Origin: Metellina segmentata
Lineage: Eukaryota; Arthropoda; Arachnida; Araneae; Tetragnathidae
Length of the DNA: 64,000 nt
Direction: 5' to 3'
Assembly: GCA_947359465.1 (NCBI GenBank)
Contig: OX375882.1
Span: 49,729,509 to 49,793,508 of the forward strand
This document shows, piece by piece, positions 48,736 through 60,905 of this stretch. Numbering within the stretch: the stretch's first letter is position 1; each line of letters begins with the position of its first letter. A program made the position numbers and the translations under genes. The notes beneath the pieces are model-generated. The model made no database searches, had not been told where the DNA came from, and saw nothing but the letters and a program-made list of their open reading frames with translations.

Positions 48736-48952
48736 CAGGTTGAATACCTCGTTCCCATTTACTTGAAGGAAGAAACATTATTTATCACATCTTGAAGAGT
48801 GTGACTGTGAAAATGCCCTGTGCACTGTAAAAAGAAAACTAATATTTTGGTAATGACTTTTTTCTGAGATAAACTTCGATTGAATCGAATTTATTGTTTT
48901 TAGGAGAGTATTTAAAAATTGTTGTGTTTGCAGAACTTATTCATACTTCTCA

Positions 48953-49023
48953 TTGAGGGATTGATCCCGGACCGTCGCCTATAGCCCGTTATGTTGCTCA
49001 AGTACGACGTTAACAAAAAATTA
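48953..49023 (+). repeat. SINE tail fragment
   Basis: GAGGGATTGATCCCGGACCG, TCGCCTATAGCCCGTTATGT and AAGTACGACGTTAAC match the conserved tail of the main SINE family. It sits some 220 bases from the SINE of opposite orientation at 48455-48735. Confidence 0.8.
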
Positions 49024-49077
49024 CCAATTACTATCATACTTCTCATTATAAACTAGCTGCAGATTCGATACACATTA

Positions 49078-49205
49078 CCACCTGGGTGTATTTATTTCTT
49101 CCGTGTTAGTAAAAACTTTCCTTGTATGTGTATATTTACTTGACGGAAAAAACATTGCTTACTGCAGCTGGATCAGATCTGGCCCTTGTGCCATAACCCA
49201 ACCAA
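49078..49205 (+). repeat. Second SINE-like family, 5'-truncated copy
   Basis: The stretch shares with 53374-53565 the ordered words GGGTGTATTT, GTTAGTAAAA, TTTACTTGAC and CCTTGTGCCATAACCCAACC (or close variants). The 53374 copy has a tRNA-like head, so I treat both as a second SINE family. The head is absent here. Confidence 0.55.
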
Positions 49206-51482
49206 TCAAATGCTTAGTTCTGATTTTAAAAAACCCCAGCGATTTAATAGTACTATTTCCTTACAATACTGTTACTATACCCGATGTTTCAAAACATAAT
49301 TATGTTTTCTAATAAATAGTTATAACAAGAATCAATGTTTTAAAAAGAAATTGATTTGAACTACTCATTTTGGGTTTTGTGTCTTTTAGATCTATTCTGG
49401 TAGGTGTACGTGATTTGTTTCAGTAGTTCTCATTACGTTTCACAATTATATATTTTTATTTCTATTAACTTTATTTTTTGGTGTTTTATACGCGTGACTA
49501 GTGGGCAGCAGACCTGAGGTCAGAAAAAAATATTATGCTGACCTCAGATTGACCAACCCTGTTAATTAGTTAAAGAAATGATACAATATTAATGTAATAA
49601 ATGGAAGTCTTAACTTTATTATTCTTTTTGATCTGGTTTTTCCGCTTTTCACTGGATAAGTACTTTTAAAAACACCAGACTGTAGTGTTAAGTAGTGCGG
49701 TTGATCCTTTTCAGCATTTGCAGGAAATCCCAGAATCCAAACTCTCGTTTTTCAGATGTTCAATTATGTCTCTTTAGTGCAATACTTATTTCATTCCAAG
49801 ATTCTTTATCAGATGACTTTTAAAGAGAAATCACGCCATTCCTTAAACCCACTTTAATCTCTATTTCAAAGGATGTGTGACGAAGTGGGCGGTTCAAATG
49901 TAAGATAAACCACAAGGCGCTTTCAGTTTACCATTAAATAAAGCGTAGGTGATTTTGAAGTTCTACAGATGGACAAGAAAGGACGTTAAAGATGGATGTG
50001 CTCGTATAAAGTGCTACGTACTAAAGTATACATTTTAAAATGGCTTCGTCACGTCTTACAAAAGCAATTTTGAAATTGAGATAGATGTATTCGATAAAAA
50101 AAAGACGTTTTTCATACTAAGAGTAATTTGGTTTTAAGAAGTTTCAACAGGAGAAACTACCGACATTGCATATACCTCTGCCTTTGAATAAGATGACTTC
50201 ACACCGATTGAGTAAAAATGACAATTTACAATTCATTCGAATTAAAAGTAATTTTACAGTAAAAAGATATACGAGAGAAAAGTATTTCCATTTAAAAGGA
50301 TTAAAAGAACATTTCATTCTGTAAAATGTAATAATATATATATTTATGCCGATATATTTTTACACGACTCCTCAAATTTTCTATTAGAGAAAAGTATGTG
50401 TTGCTAAATTTGAAATAGATGCAATGGGCATAACACCCAAATCTTTTTTGAAGTTCTCTAAATATTTCAAAAATTATAATTAGTGATCTATTTTAAAGCG
50501 ACATTTTGTTAACCTATTTTCTATCATATAATAGTGAATAAACAACTCGTTATTGGTTTCCGAGAAATATAAATAAAACAGGTCAAATCTAATTGCACCA
50601 ATTGAACGAGAATATTTTGACATTATTTGCCTCTTTTGATTAACATATCTTTTTTATTATTATGTTTATCAATATTGAGTCAGTAAAGGTATCATTTTCA
50701 AGGATCTCAGGAAACAAAGTTTATCATTTAAAATGTAATTTCTTTGTTAATATTTGAAGTGTGTTTCCTAGAATACATAATTTTAATTAGCATTGTGTTA
50801 TAAATATTTTTTTATATGCACGTGAAGAAAATGTGCTCGAATAAAATATGTTTATACTTAAATGATCAGCAGTATTATTTGAGTCATGATCGTCAAATAA
50901 AAAACATATTTAGATTACATTCATCGTAAGTATTTTTCCTTATAATTAAAAGGAGGTCTTTTACAAGAGTATGACCATATTTGGCCCAATGCAAATTTTG
51001 AAATGGTGGACATAAAGTGCTTACTAAGTAGCATCATTTCTTTATAAACAGAATGAATTTTTCATACACGCAAAATACATTGAAACGTATTATTTTTCTT
51101 ACAATATCATTCATGAATATATTTTGTACTGTTGTTATCAAAACATTACTAGCATAACACTTCTCTTGTAGATATCAGCGTGTTTCTTGTGATGCTAAAT
51201 ATAGAGGGCACTAGTGTATCTGCTGTCCTGTATTTTGGAATTGACGCAACTACTTTTTTTAAATGCTCTTTAAGTACGTCACAAATAGATTTAGTCACAC
51301 ACAAAAATATGTTATTTATTAAATTTTTTTTCTAAACTGAAAACATGGCGAACAAATGTGCTACAAATTGCTACTCCATGAAAAGTCTAAATTTAATTAT
51401 TCCACACGAATAATTCAGTGCAGAAGAAAATTAAATCAAACGTCACCAAAATGACTGTAAATCAAATTTGTTCTCAACCGGA
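49206..51482. other. AT-rich non-coding sequence
   Basis: No gene, RNA gene or transposon signature recognised. Confidence 0.6.
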
Positions 51483-51483
51483 A

Positions 51484-51778
51484 AGGCCGCGTTAGCCCAG
51501 TTGGTAGAGTCGCAGATTAGCAATATGAGTGTTGCGATATTAAGACCTAATCCAACCAAATATCATCGTGTACGTGGGAGATTGGTGCTTGTTAAATCTG
51601 TCGTGACCTGAAATATCCTTATGTTGGCGTGATGGGGAAGTTTGGTGTGTGGGGTGACCTCGTCATCTGACAGTATTTCAGAATGAGGATGTGTAACCCT
51701 CAGTTCTCCCCCTTCGAGATTGACCCGACCGTCACCAATAACCCGTTTTGTAGATCCACTGGGACGCAAATTACAAAA
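51484..51778 (+). repeat. tRNA-derived SINE, full length, intact A box
   Basis: The head AGGCCGCGTTAGCCCAGTTG has a perfect A box (51493-51504) but a decayed B box. The middle has GACCTCGTCATCTGACAGTA. The tail has CCCTTCGAGATTGACCCGACC, CACCAATAACCCGTTTTGTA and GGGACGCAAATTAC. About 295 bp, the reference length for the main family here. Confidence 0.85.
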
Positions 51779-51956
51779 CCGCAACAACTCAGTTCTTAAC
51801 CGGAAATATTTTTTCCGACATCCGGTGGTACGTTCAAGTTTCCACTAAAAATATCTTGAAAAGAAATCACTTTTATAACGACAAAGAAATTGACAATTAG
51901 AAGGTTTTTAAAGCAAAATTGGTTCTTTGCCTTTATTTTTTCTTTTCTAAACCTTA

Positions 51957-52190
51957 TCGCTGACCAACCGGTCTGGTAGTTAAGGTGTTAGCCTCTTGAT
52001 CGGAAGGTTCCTGGTTCGAATCCGGGTCAGTGCATGGATGTATCCAGCGTATGGTGTTGAGCTCAGGTGTTGGCTCATCATCTGACCGTGGTTCAAAATT
52101 ACGTGGTGTTGCCCCCTTTCCCTTAGGGGATTGATCCCGGAACGTCGTCAATAGTCCGTTGTGTTGATCTCGTATGACGTTATTAAAAAT
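51957..52190 (+). repeat. SINE with a well-preserved tRNA head
   Basis: The head at 51959-52031 folds as a tRNA-like cloverleaf: acceptor arms GCTGACC and GGTCAGT pair, an A-box-like TGGTAGTTAAGGTG lies at 51974-51987 and a perfect B box GGTTCGAATCC at 52013-52023. It continues without a break into the shared body (TCATCTGACCGTGGTTCAAA, TTAGGGGATTGATCCCGGAA, CGTATGACGTTATT). That continuity shows a SINE rather than a functional tRNA gene. Its head differs from that of the neighbouring SINE at 51484, but the two share a tail. Confidence 0.85.
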
Positions 52191-52780
52191 GATCGAATGA
52201 TCTAAACCGTGTCTTCAAACAAACTTGCTGCAACTAAAACGCTCGCTTCGAAAAAACGTTTCAATTTAATCGGTTATAACGGGATATGATCTTTCGTGTG
52301 ATTATGTTTTTTAAAATATTCGTCGCGGTAGGCAGAAGATAATCTCCTCGGTCGTCTTCAGATTACTCGAGCTTTCAACAGCTAACCTGATTTCGGACGG
52401 TGATGTAACCCCAGATTTTGAGGTCTAGCTCTTGCTCTGTTTTCAAACTTCGTGAATATCGCAGGGCTTCACAAACTTTTAATAATGCGGATCGGAAATT
52501 CGAGTTATACTACCTTGATCAAAAAGCATCCGGATTGTGCGTGTGTGTGCTTCCTTTAAAATCCATTTATAATAGACATCGTCTGCAAACGTTTATCAAA
52601 TATTTTTATATTTTTACGACTTCTATAAACATAGGGCATCAATCAGGGATTTATTTAATTTTACCGTCTGAAAATAAATATGTTTTTTATAAGAGAAAAT
52701 TTTTCACTTTTTCGATTTTCCAAAATGTCGAGTGTAACTGAGCAAAGTACATGAATTAAATTTTCTTTCCGTACTGGAAT
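52191..52780. other. Non-coding sequence
   Basis: A 107-codon plus-strand frame at 52418-52741 is open but has no domain and ends near the mariner remnant. Nothing else is seen. Confidence 0.5.
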
Positions 52781-52784
52781 TTAA

Positions 52785-53345
52785 GCTACAAACACATCTG
52801 AAGTGTTGCAAAAAGATTTTACAGACGACTGTTTATCAAAAACAACAGTATTTGATTGGTATAAAAAGTTTAGAGAAGGTAGAGAAACTGTCGTATCTGA
52901 TTCGTGATCTGGTAGATCATCCACTTCGACTAATGATCAACATGTCAATCAGGTCGGAGAATTGGAGCTTAGTGATCGTCGTTTAACAAGAGACATTATG
53001 CACGAGTTCCTATATTATTCGTCGAAATGACCTGAATTGTGGCGAGATAATTCATGGGTTTTGCATGACGATAATGTACCTTCTCACAGTGCCATTATTA
53101 TTCGTAATTTCATTATTATTCGTAAGCATTCAACAAATACTGCCCTACAAGCTCCGTATTCACCTGATATGGCACCGTGTGACTTTTTCTTATTTCTACG
53201 GGTGAAACTCCCTCTTTGTGGTCACCGTTTTGAGTCCATTGATGCAATAAAAGAAAATTCGATATAAACCCCTGAAGGGGTTTCACAAAAACGACTTTTC
53301 TGATCACAGTAGTATTTGCGCACTTCAGTTTAACATGAAAAAATA
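52785..53345 (+). pseudogene. mariner transposase remnant, internally deleted
   Basis: The first part (about 52795-53010) encodes mariner-like DNA-binding domain text (TVFDWYKKFREGRE, SGRSSTSTND, LSDRRLTRDIM) with an in-frame TGA near 52905. After a deletion the second part (53037-53267) carries the catalytic VLHDDNVPSHSA and YSPDMAPCDFFLF, the last two acidic residues of the mariner DDD triad. It ends with the usual LPLCGHRFESIDAIKE. The first catalytic Asp and the linker are gone. Clear terminal repeats were not found. Confidence 0.85.
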
Positions 53346-53373
53346 TTTTTAGAAACATTTTTGTGGTGTTGTG

Positions 53374-53565
53374 ATGGGGATACTGGTTTAGTGGATTTGT
53401 TAACTTCCCTGTAAGCTGTGAGCGTTTTAGGTTGGATTACTCCTTGGGTATATTTCTCTTTTATATGTCAGTAAACCTTAACTTGCCGGTGTTCGTCTAT
53501 TTACTCGACATTGTTTGGCGCAGGCTTGGCTAAATATGTCACTTGTGCCATAAAACATAACCAGT
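53374..53565 (+). repeat. Second SINE-like family with tRNA-like head
   Basis: The head GGGATACTGGTTTAGTGGAT and TTTAGGTTGGATTACTCC resembles decayed A and B boxes. The body (TTGGGTATATTTCTCTTTTA, TCGTCTATTTACTCGACATT, CTTGTGCCATAAAACATAAC) matches the copy at 49078-49205. Confidence 0.55.
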
Positions 53566-56500
53566 ACTTGTAGATAACTAGTTTTTCACAAGTATTTTCT
53601 CAAATTAAATGTAACAGTTTACTTAATATTCAGTCAGTTTAGAAACTTAGCCCTAGTTCTTCTTTACGCTGCCTTTCTCGACTTTTGTAAATAAATTTTT
53701 ACCGAAACGGGTTGAATGAACCATTATACATTTTGAAGCATGTAACTGTGGAATAAGTGCTTGAATTAACAAATAAAATTATTTTAATAATTATATAAAC
53801 TAACAAAAAATTAATAATCATGATAAGATACTGTACATTTTTCTTCAGTAGTTACTCTTTTTTTAAGTATTTGATAGCAAAATCTCTATTCATTTGCTAT
53901 ATTTTAAACAGTTACATGGTTGCTCTGTTAAATACTTTCCAGAAACATATTTCTTACACAGAATAGATTTTAGCGAGCTTACTTTCCTCTCGCAGTATCT
54001 TATTTAGCAATTTTTACGCACATTAGTAACTCAACTTGAGTCTGTCGATACTGCTGCCATATTAGTACCTTTTTATTTACAAAAGTGTGTGCTCATTATT
54101 TTGAACAGCAGTGTACATGGAATAGTTTTTAATATAACAATACTGTAAAAACACATAAAATATTAAACCATTCAAATGACCCATCACGTTAAAACTAGGC
54201 GTATTTCATACTTACGTATGTCGGAAGTAAGGGAGGTCAAGAGAAGTACATACCACTGAATTAATTTTGTGAGCACTTCAGGAAAGATCATAAAGTCAAT
54301 TGAGGAATAGTGATAAAACTTAAACAGTAAATTTAAGAAATAATTTTAAAACGGGTTATTTGACCCACTTGGTAAATTTGATTTTTAATACATAAATATT
54401 TTGATAGCTGTGTTGTTACTCTCATTTTAAACATTGTGTAAATAAATTTACTATCAATTTGTGCATCGATATGCACATTTTATACCTCCAAATGAGATAA
54501 AAATGTAAAACGATGTTTAGTGTTTGACAAGAGTTGAGTTAATTATTATTTCCATTAAAATACACAGATTTTGTGCTTTTCTGTACTTGTGTGGAAAAGA
54601 GGGGAAAGAAAACACATGCGCTACCTCAAAGGCTCAAAATTTGGAGACAAATATTATTTCAAGATTTTAAAGCATTAAAGTGACTTGGAATAAAAGAAAA
54701 TAAAAGCAAAACTTATTCGAGTGTTAACTAAAAACAAAAACTTATCCTTAAAAATATAGCAGTGTTTTATAAACTGGAGTGACAGGAAAATTTAATATTT
54801 ATTCATTTAATTTGTTGATTATTATTTATTAAAGTTATAAACTTTACAACGCAAAAGAATTTGTGAGAAAGTTACAGACGATATTTGCATGACTGACGTT
54901 CTATCAGGTGAAAATGAAGTTTATTATAATATTAACTCGTGCAATTTTTCTATTTGGCACATTATTTCTATGTAAACCCTCCGAATATCGCTAAATTTTC
55001 GAGAAAAGTTGTATTGTTTCCAACCCATAACACACTTGATGACTAAGTAACTACATCCATTAGTTTAAAGAATCCATTGATCCCTTCAACCCTTATAAAG
55101 GTAGCTTTGTTTTTATGCTCTGTAATGACAATATAATCTAGTTAGACAAAGTATTCATTCTGTTTGAATTATTGATGCATGATAAAAATTAGAGAAAGAA
55201 GGAAGATTCCATAAGAGTATATCCTCTAAATATATTGAACACATTTTATATAAATAATTCAAAGAACAGGTCCAGAACAAGCTAAATAGAAGTTAAAAAC
55301 GTTTTTATGGAGGACATTTGAATTAATTACATTTCAGTTTATATATGATTATTTCATTCAAGTACTACTTCTGAAATAATTTTTATTCGTTATGTTCAAG
55401 GAGCATACTATTTTGCATGCTACATTCACTATAACAAATTAAAGTCAGATACGGCCCAAACAAAACAAGCGCCAGAAATTATCGTATCAACTTATGTTGA
55501 CATTTTAAAGTTCAAGGGCACCAGTTGCTCTATCGGAAAAGTATCCCGAAATGAGTTTATGCTTAAATTTTTCTATTTCGTTTTTACATGTGTGTTTTAT
55601 TCATATTTTATTTCACATTTTAATCGTAAGCTAAATACTCAAGTCATTGATTCTATTATGCATTCACGTAGGTGCGTATTAATTAATTATAATATGGTAG
55701 TTTTTATTGCAAATTAGCTCGAATAATGGATTGATATACTGATAGAGTAATATATTTTAACTTTCGTATATATCTTAAGACTTCAAATTTGAAGCAATTT
55801 TATTACATTAGAATTTAGATTAGACATCGTTGTAAACAATTGTTTGCTACTTTTCCAGGATCTAATAAAATAGTTATGCTTGATTTAAAATATATATGGA
55901 TAAGGTAATATAAAGATATTTAAGTGTTTCAAATTAAAAAAAAAATTGGTTATTTTATAAATAACATATTACTTGTTTTTTAAAATATAAATATATATAA
56001 GTTTGTTAAACTATTTATACTGACATTAAATTCATTTATTCATTTATAAGAACTTGCCATTTTAGTTTCAATTGTTGGCTAATTTACATATTAAAACAGT
56101 TCTATAAATCTTCGATGTGAACTATCCAAGTAAAATAATCAAAGTGGTAAGCCGGTTAGCTTCTAATTTTAATTTTTGGAGATCAAGTATGTGTAATAGT
56201 CTGACACGTTTTACAATTTAAATTAGTTCATCTTCCGTCTGTGTACACTAATTCTAGCTATAAATAGACACATGCATGTAAATAAATAAATTTTAATATC
56301 TATATAAGAAATTGATTTTTTTGTTCAATTTAACCAGTACGTTATTAGGTAATGTGAGTTGTAACCACTTTGAAAAAGATTACAACTTAGAAGCAGTCTT
56401 AGCAACTACCACAGTATTTAATAAGGCTCCACTAATATCAAGGCCACACTTAAGTGGTATGCTGTGCACATTTCTAAAATAATAGAGGTGACTGAAGGTG

Positions 56501-57880
56501 CATTATTCTTCAAACTTAAATAAATATGGTGGCCATAATTTTACCGATATTATTAACGTTATGCTTATTAAGTCTTATAGGTTCTTCTTGCTATTGTAAT
56601 AAAACATACTTTTGAGTACACATACTTTGTTCTTATTTTACAATTGTAAATAAAAACGTATCAAGGGCAAGGATATTTAGACAGCTGTTATTAGATTGTT
56701 CTCAAAAGGAATTTGGAGTGAAAAAAAAAAAGTTAAATATAGCTATACCCGTGAAAATTGGAATTACGAACATTTCAGGTAAAATGTCGCCAATGATATG
56801 AAAAATTCTGTAAACAAAAAAAAACTAACTCAACTTTTCTTGACCTTCTAAGTGGTTTCGATAAGATATCTTGTCCATCTAGATATGAAACTTTTGCTAA
56901 TTACGTTAGATATTGTCATCAAGGTACTGCCAATTTTTTTATGATGACGAGATAAAGATCTAGTTAGTTTTTTCTAATGGCAAGATACATCGCGCGTCCA
57001 TCAATATCTGGTCAGTTTTCTTCAAATGGCGAGATGCCATCGAGACAACCACCATGGAGGGTTAATAGTAAGACGAGCATTCAATCTAGAGATCCCCACA
57101 AAGCATTTGTTAAATCATCTAAACTTTCCAAAGTGCTTACATCCATTGATGGAAAAGTGTCGTTACTTATATTTCTTATCTTAATTCAGCATATGTAATG
57201 AATATAACCTCTTAGTCCACAAATGGTTTTCAACCTCTAATTGAAATAAAATTATCCAAAAATATATAACAACAGTTTTTACTGGCTTCAATTGCTATTT
57301 CCAATAAAATGCATGGAAATCCAATAAAGCCCACATCAGTCTCAAGTTGCCACTCTAAGATTCGGAACATCTGCTTCAATTTCATTCCATTCCCTTGTTC
57401 AAAGGCGATTCTGAATTTTTTGACGTTATACCTATTTTCGCTCATATTTTTCGCGTGATTTCTATCTCCCAGATTTCTCATAACTTTCTGTAATAAGACT
57501 TGTGAAGAAATTCACGATAGTGGTGATCTCTTTCGCGTAGTCTTAACATATAGTTCCATAGCTCAAATCAAGATACGGTATAATATTTAAATGAATCCCA
57601 AAACGGGCGATTTTGTATTGTTTATATCCGTTGTTGCCGAGCAATAATAAACACATAACGTCAATTTCTGGGCGATTTTGTTGTCGTGAGTTAGAGAAAT
57701 ATATACACAGATTGTATTAAAGTTTCCGTATTATTTCTATCTTTTCCGTGTTGTATATATACAAAATGAAGAGTCTCAAAAGTTACGATCGTCTCCGAAA
57801 CAGCAAAAACAATACTTTCTTTAATTAAATCAACAACCACACAAAAAAAGTTAAATAGCCGTCGCTTCCTCCACCCTCTT
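53566..57880. other. AT-rich non-coding sequence
   Basis: No coding sequence or mobile element recognised. The open frames at 56977-57198 (plus) and 57230-57481 (minus) have no domain I know, and they lack splice or start context that would support them as exons. Confidence 0.55.
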
Positions 57881-57889
57881 ATTCTTTTA

Positions 57890-58150
57890 TTCTGTCCCCC
57901 CCCCCGAGTCGCAATCTATAAGCGAAACCCTGTTAAGTACTTTTAGGCGTTAACAAGGTTATGCACGAATTAATTTTCATTATTTAGTTTTTCAATAAAT
58001 GGAATTCTCGAACATTATGTCATTGTTTTTAAGGGGTGGTTCCCTCATAGATGACGATGCTACAATGTCATGCTCGAACAAGAGCCTCGGTGCGTGTCTT
58101 TCCAGGTTAATGACGTCTTGTCGTTTATTGCGTCACTTATAATGGACGGA
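57890..58150. promoter_or_regulatory. Candidate regulatory patch
   Basis: A stretch of higher complexity and GC includes a full CRE word TGACGTC, an AP-1/CRE-like TGCGTCA some twenty bases further on, a TTAATT word and a poly-C tract near 57897. It lies 2.4 kb inside the putative first intron of the minus-strand gene. These are short words that occur by chance, so this is only a candidate. Confidence 0.25.
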
Positions 58151-59735
58151 AAAAGACTTTTTAATTACCTCTTACAAACCTATCTTTGAGTATTACGTAT
58201 CGCAGCCGTGACAACCTGGTTTCACTCACTGCATACTCAATGATTGGTGTAATGCCGGTTTTTTTTTATAGCGGTTATGACTTAATCAATTTTGTTGAAC
58301 CAATTTATATGGAGTTTAACATTTTGTTGGTGGGACTTGCGACTCGTTTTCGTCTGGATGTCCTAACTCAGGATATTAACAGTTTTAAATACTACCTTTG
58401 AGTATTGCGTCAGGCAGATAGACATGACAGCATATCTTTACTCATTGTATATTAAATGATCGCGTACTTCCGCTTTTTAAAGTGGTTATAATACAAAATA
58501 TCGTAGAACAACTTGTGTTTATATGGGATATTTCACTTTATATTTCTCTTAGATCTGGTTATTGAAAAGCACAAGACATAAATTGATGCCCTGGACAAAA
58601 TCGTATGTCCCCTTTTCGTTGAGTTTAATCATAGCATTGAGGCAGTCAATAGAGTTTCAATACGGAAATAGTAGTTTCAAAGTGATACTATCATAACCTT
58701 AAAGGTCTAAAGCAAACTTTCAGAGGCAATACAGAAAGTAAGAAAGTAAAATATTTATAGCTCGTCTATCAGAATATGACGAAGAAATTATTGAAGACGG
58801 CTTACTCTAACTCAACATCACAAAATACTCCAAGCGCAAAATGCTGATAAGTTTTAACAAATACGAACCAAAAATAATTTTAAAATCTCTGTTCTTAGGC
58901 TACTGTCTAAAGTTTTGATTTCCCGTGTAACTTTCTTTAAAAATACTCAAGAGATCTAGAAGTTAGCCGTATACGTACAAGGAGCCCGTGTGAGCCTCAA
59001 TCCGAATAGGATTGGAGGAGATTCATACCAATAGAGGCAAAGTAACAGAACTACCCATGGTGCCCCCTGACTAATGAAAACATTTTCATTTTACAGATAA
59101 ACTATTTATTTTCCGTGATTTCGAGAAATTAAAATAATAAAATAACAAATTAAATTATGTAAGTACTGAATTTGAACACGACACTGGTCTTAAACTCCTT
59201 ATATCCTATCTTAATAAAGCTATTTATTCTATTTTTACAATACGATTTGTAATTAGATCTATGCGAAACTAAAGAGAACCTATTTTTTTTAAAGTTTAAG
59301 ATAGATATTATATCATTTTAATGATTGAAGAGGCGATTTCCGTCATTGAACAGCATAAAAGTTTCCATGAACAGATGCTTGCTATTGTGATTTTTAGCAA
59401 ATTAATCAAATGTTTTTTTTATGTAAAATCAATATTATACACACATAATTATACAATGTAAGACACTTCGGTGCTCCAAATGGAATTTAACATTTTATAA
59501 TCTTAGTTGGTATGTTTTCTTTATTTTAACTAAGCAATAACGTGTCTGAAATTTTTTTCTAGTGTATTTTCCTTTAATTATGAGTTTGCTATTTTGGAAT
59601 TTACTCCATATGCAAAGTAATTGCTTGTGGTTTGATTTTTTCAGGAATTCCACAGCGGTAAAATATTCTTTAACATAAGGTGTTGCTCTTATGAATATAA
59701 TGTAAGCAACATAAGTTTCTTCTTTACGAATTTGT

Positions 59736-59739
<4 letters not shown>
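58151..59739. other. Non-coding sequence with a diverged tandem duplication
   Basis: Segments beginning CTTTGAGTATT at 58184 and 58396 share ordered similarity for about 100 bases (period 212). The rest is AT-rich with no gene recognised. A 71-codon frame at 58186-58401 spans the first copy and is not a credible gene. Confidence 0.5.

Positions 59740-59778
<39 letters not shown>
59740..59778. repeat. (GA)n microsatellite
   Basis: About nineteen uninterrupted GA dinucleotides. It lies about 700 bases beyond the splice donor, in the putative first intron. GA tracts of this kind can bind GAGA-type factors in insects, but nothing here shows that use. Confidence 0.95.
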
Positions 59779-59780
<2 letters not shown>

Positions 59781-60484
59781 CATTCTGAATGTTAATTGGA
59801 ATATTCTATTTTTAGCTGGAATTAAACTAATAACTTAATACCTATGATTTATTTGTGTCACTGAATTGATATATTTTAAAAATTTGTTCTTTGAAATTGT
59901 GCTTACTTTATGATAAATAACTACAAACGAGTGGTTTTAAAAAGTTCACCAATTATAATTAAATATTCTCACTAAAGTTTCTCAAATCTATTGTTCGTAG
60001 TCAGAAATAATTTTATCTTACAAAAAGAAATAAATTCACTGTTAAAGTAAAACTGAATGCGAATTTTATGGCAGTCACAATTCAAGGTCATATGATAAAG
60101 CAAGAGGATGAAAATTCCTTAATATTCTTTCATAAGAATAATGCAGTGTAAAAAGGGCAAATGTTGTAGTTTGGCTTATGATATAGAAATGAGTTAAATG
60201 GAGAAGTGTAAAAGTGAATAAATTGAAAGAGATCAGAGTTGATCCACTTTCGATGTTGACATTTTTTCTGAACTTTTTCGGAGCTGATGGTATCGAAATG
60301 GAATCAGTAACCCAGACAAACCTACCTATTTCTGTCATTTAAATCCATTTCGAGTGTACCCCCCAAAATGTGACCATCGATTCCGTGCCATTCGGTTTTG
60401 GTGTGTGTATGTGTGTGTACTTTTGTGAAATCCAAATTCCGCTTGACCACTTGGAGCACCGACGTGAAAATATTGGACGTATCC
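59779..60484 (-). other. Putative first intron, proximal part
   Basis: AT-rich sequence downstream of the splice donor of the minus-strand gene. It carries a TGTGTGTATGTGTGTGTAC tract at about 60400. No further exon is recognisable here. Confidence 0.55.
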
Positions 60485-60490
60485 ACTCAC
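60485..60490 (-). other. Splice donor of the secreted-protein gene
   Basis: Minus-strand reading gives AACTGTG followed by GTGAGT, a strong 5' splice site. The coding exon stops after the first base of a codon (phase 1). Beyond this point the frame continues for 50 codons into low-quality AT-rich translation, which supports splicing here. Confidence 0.75.
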
Positions 60491-60905
60491 CACAGTTCGC
60501 ACAGAGCACTTTGGCCACGGCCTTCCTCTTGGCATAGGGCTCCGGCTGGGCCACGGCGATCATCTTGCGCGGGCGGCGCCAGGCCGCGAACACCACGTAC
60601 CTGTGGTCGAGGCGCAGCGCCCCCTCAGTGTAGGGTGCGCCCCTGCACTTGCTGGAGTTCCTCCTGAGCGCGAACTCGACGACCGCGCTGCCGAGTCGCG
60701 GGGGCAGCCCCTTGAAGACCTTATCGACTGCGAAGGCGGCCTGCTGCGCGGGGCCCCGGCGGTCCAGCGAGACCAGGCGGCCGTGGAAGACGACGGGCGC
60801 GAGGACGGCCTTGGTGGGGGCGTCGCCGGCCCCGAGGAGGGGGCAGGCGGCGGCGGCGGTCGCAACGAGGAGGCTCCAGCAGAGGAGTGGGAAGCTACAC
60901 TGCAT
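60491..60905 (-). CDS. Secreted NTR/NtA-like protein, first coding exon (possible Vein/neuregulin-like)
   Basis: The exon gives 138 residues plus one base. Residues 1-20 are a signal peptide (MQCSFPLLCW then a hydrophobic, Ala-rich core) with likely cleavage before Cys21-Pro. The mature part has the rhythm of a small beta-barrel domain: VVFHGRLVSL (38-47), AAFAVDKVFKG (56-66), AVVEFAL (74-80), YVVFAAW (103-109), and cysteines at 21, 87, 135 and 138. An N-glycosylation site NSS is at 83-85. The pattern G-x(n)-F-V-x-V-K-G followed by C resembles the agrin NtA domain, and also the N-terminal region of arthropod Vein as I remember it, where an Ig and an EGF domain would follow in later exons. Those exons are not in this window. 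The start is the first Met of the frame and heads a clear signal peptide. GC-rich codon use contrasts with the flanks. The gene is credible; the family name is uncertain. Confidence 0.75.

Noticed and set aside
51959..52031. Functional tRNA gene
   Set aside because: It folds like a tRNA, but the SINE body follows directly with no T-run terminator, and the anticodon stem has a mismatch.
60339..60490. Continuation of the secreted-protein frame past the donor to a 188-residue protein
   Set aside because: The 50 codons after the GTGAGT donor translate AT-rich sequence including a GT dinucleotide tract (HTYTHQN-type), unlike the exon; splicing at 60490 is more likely.
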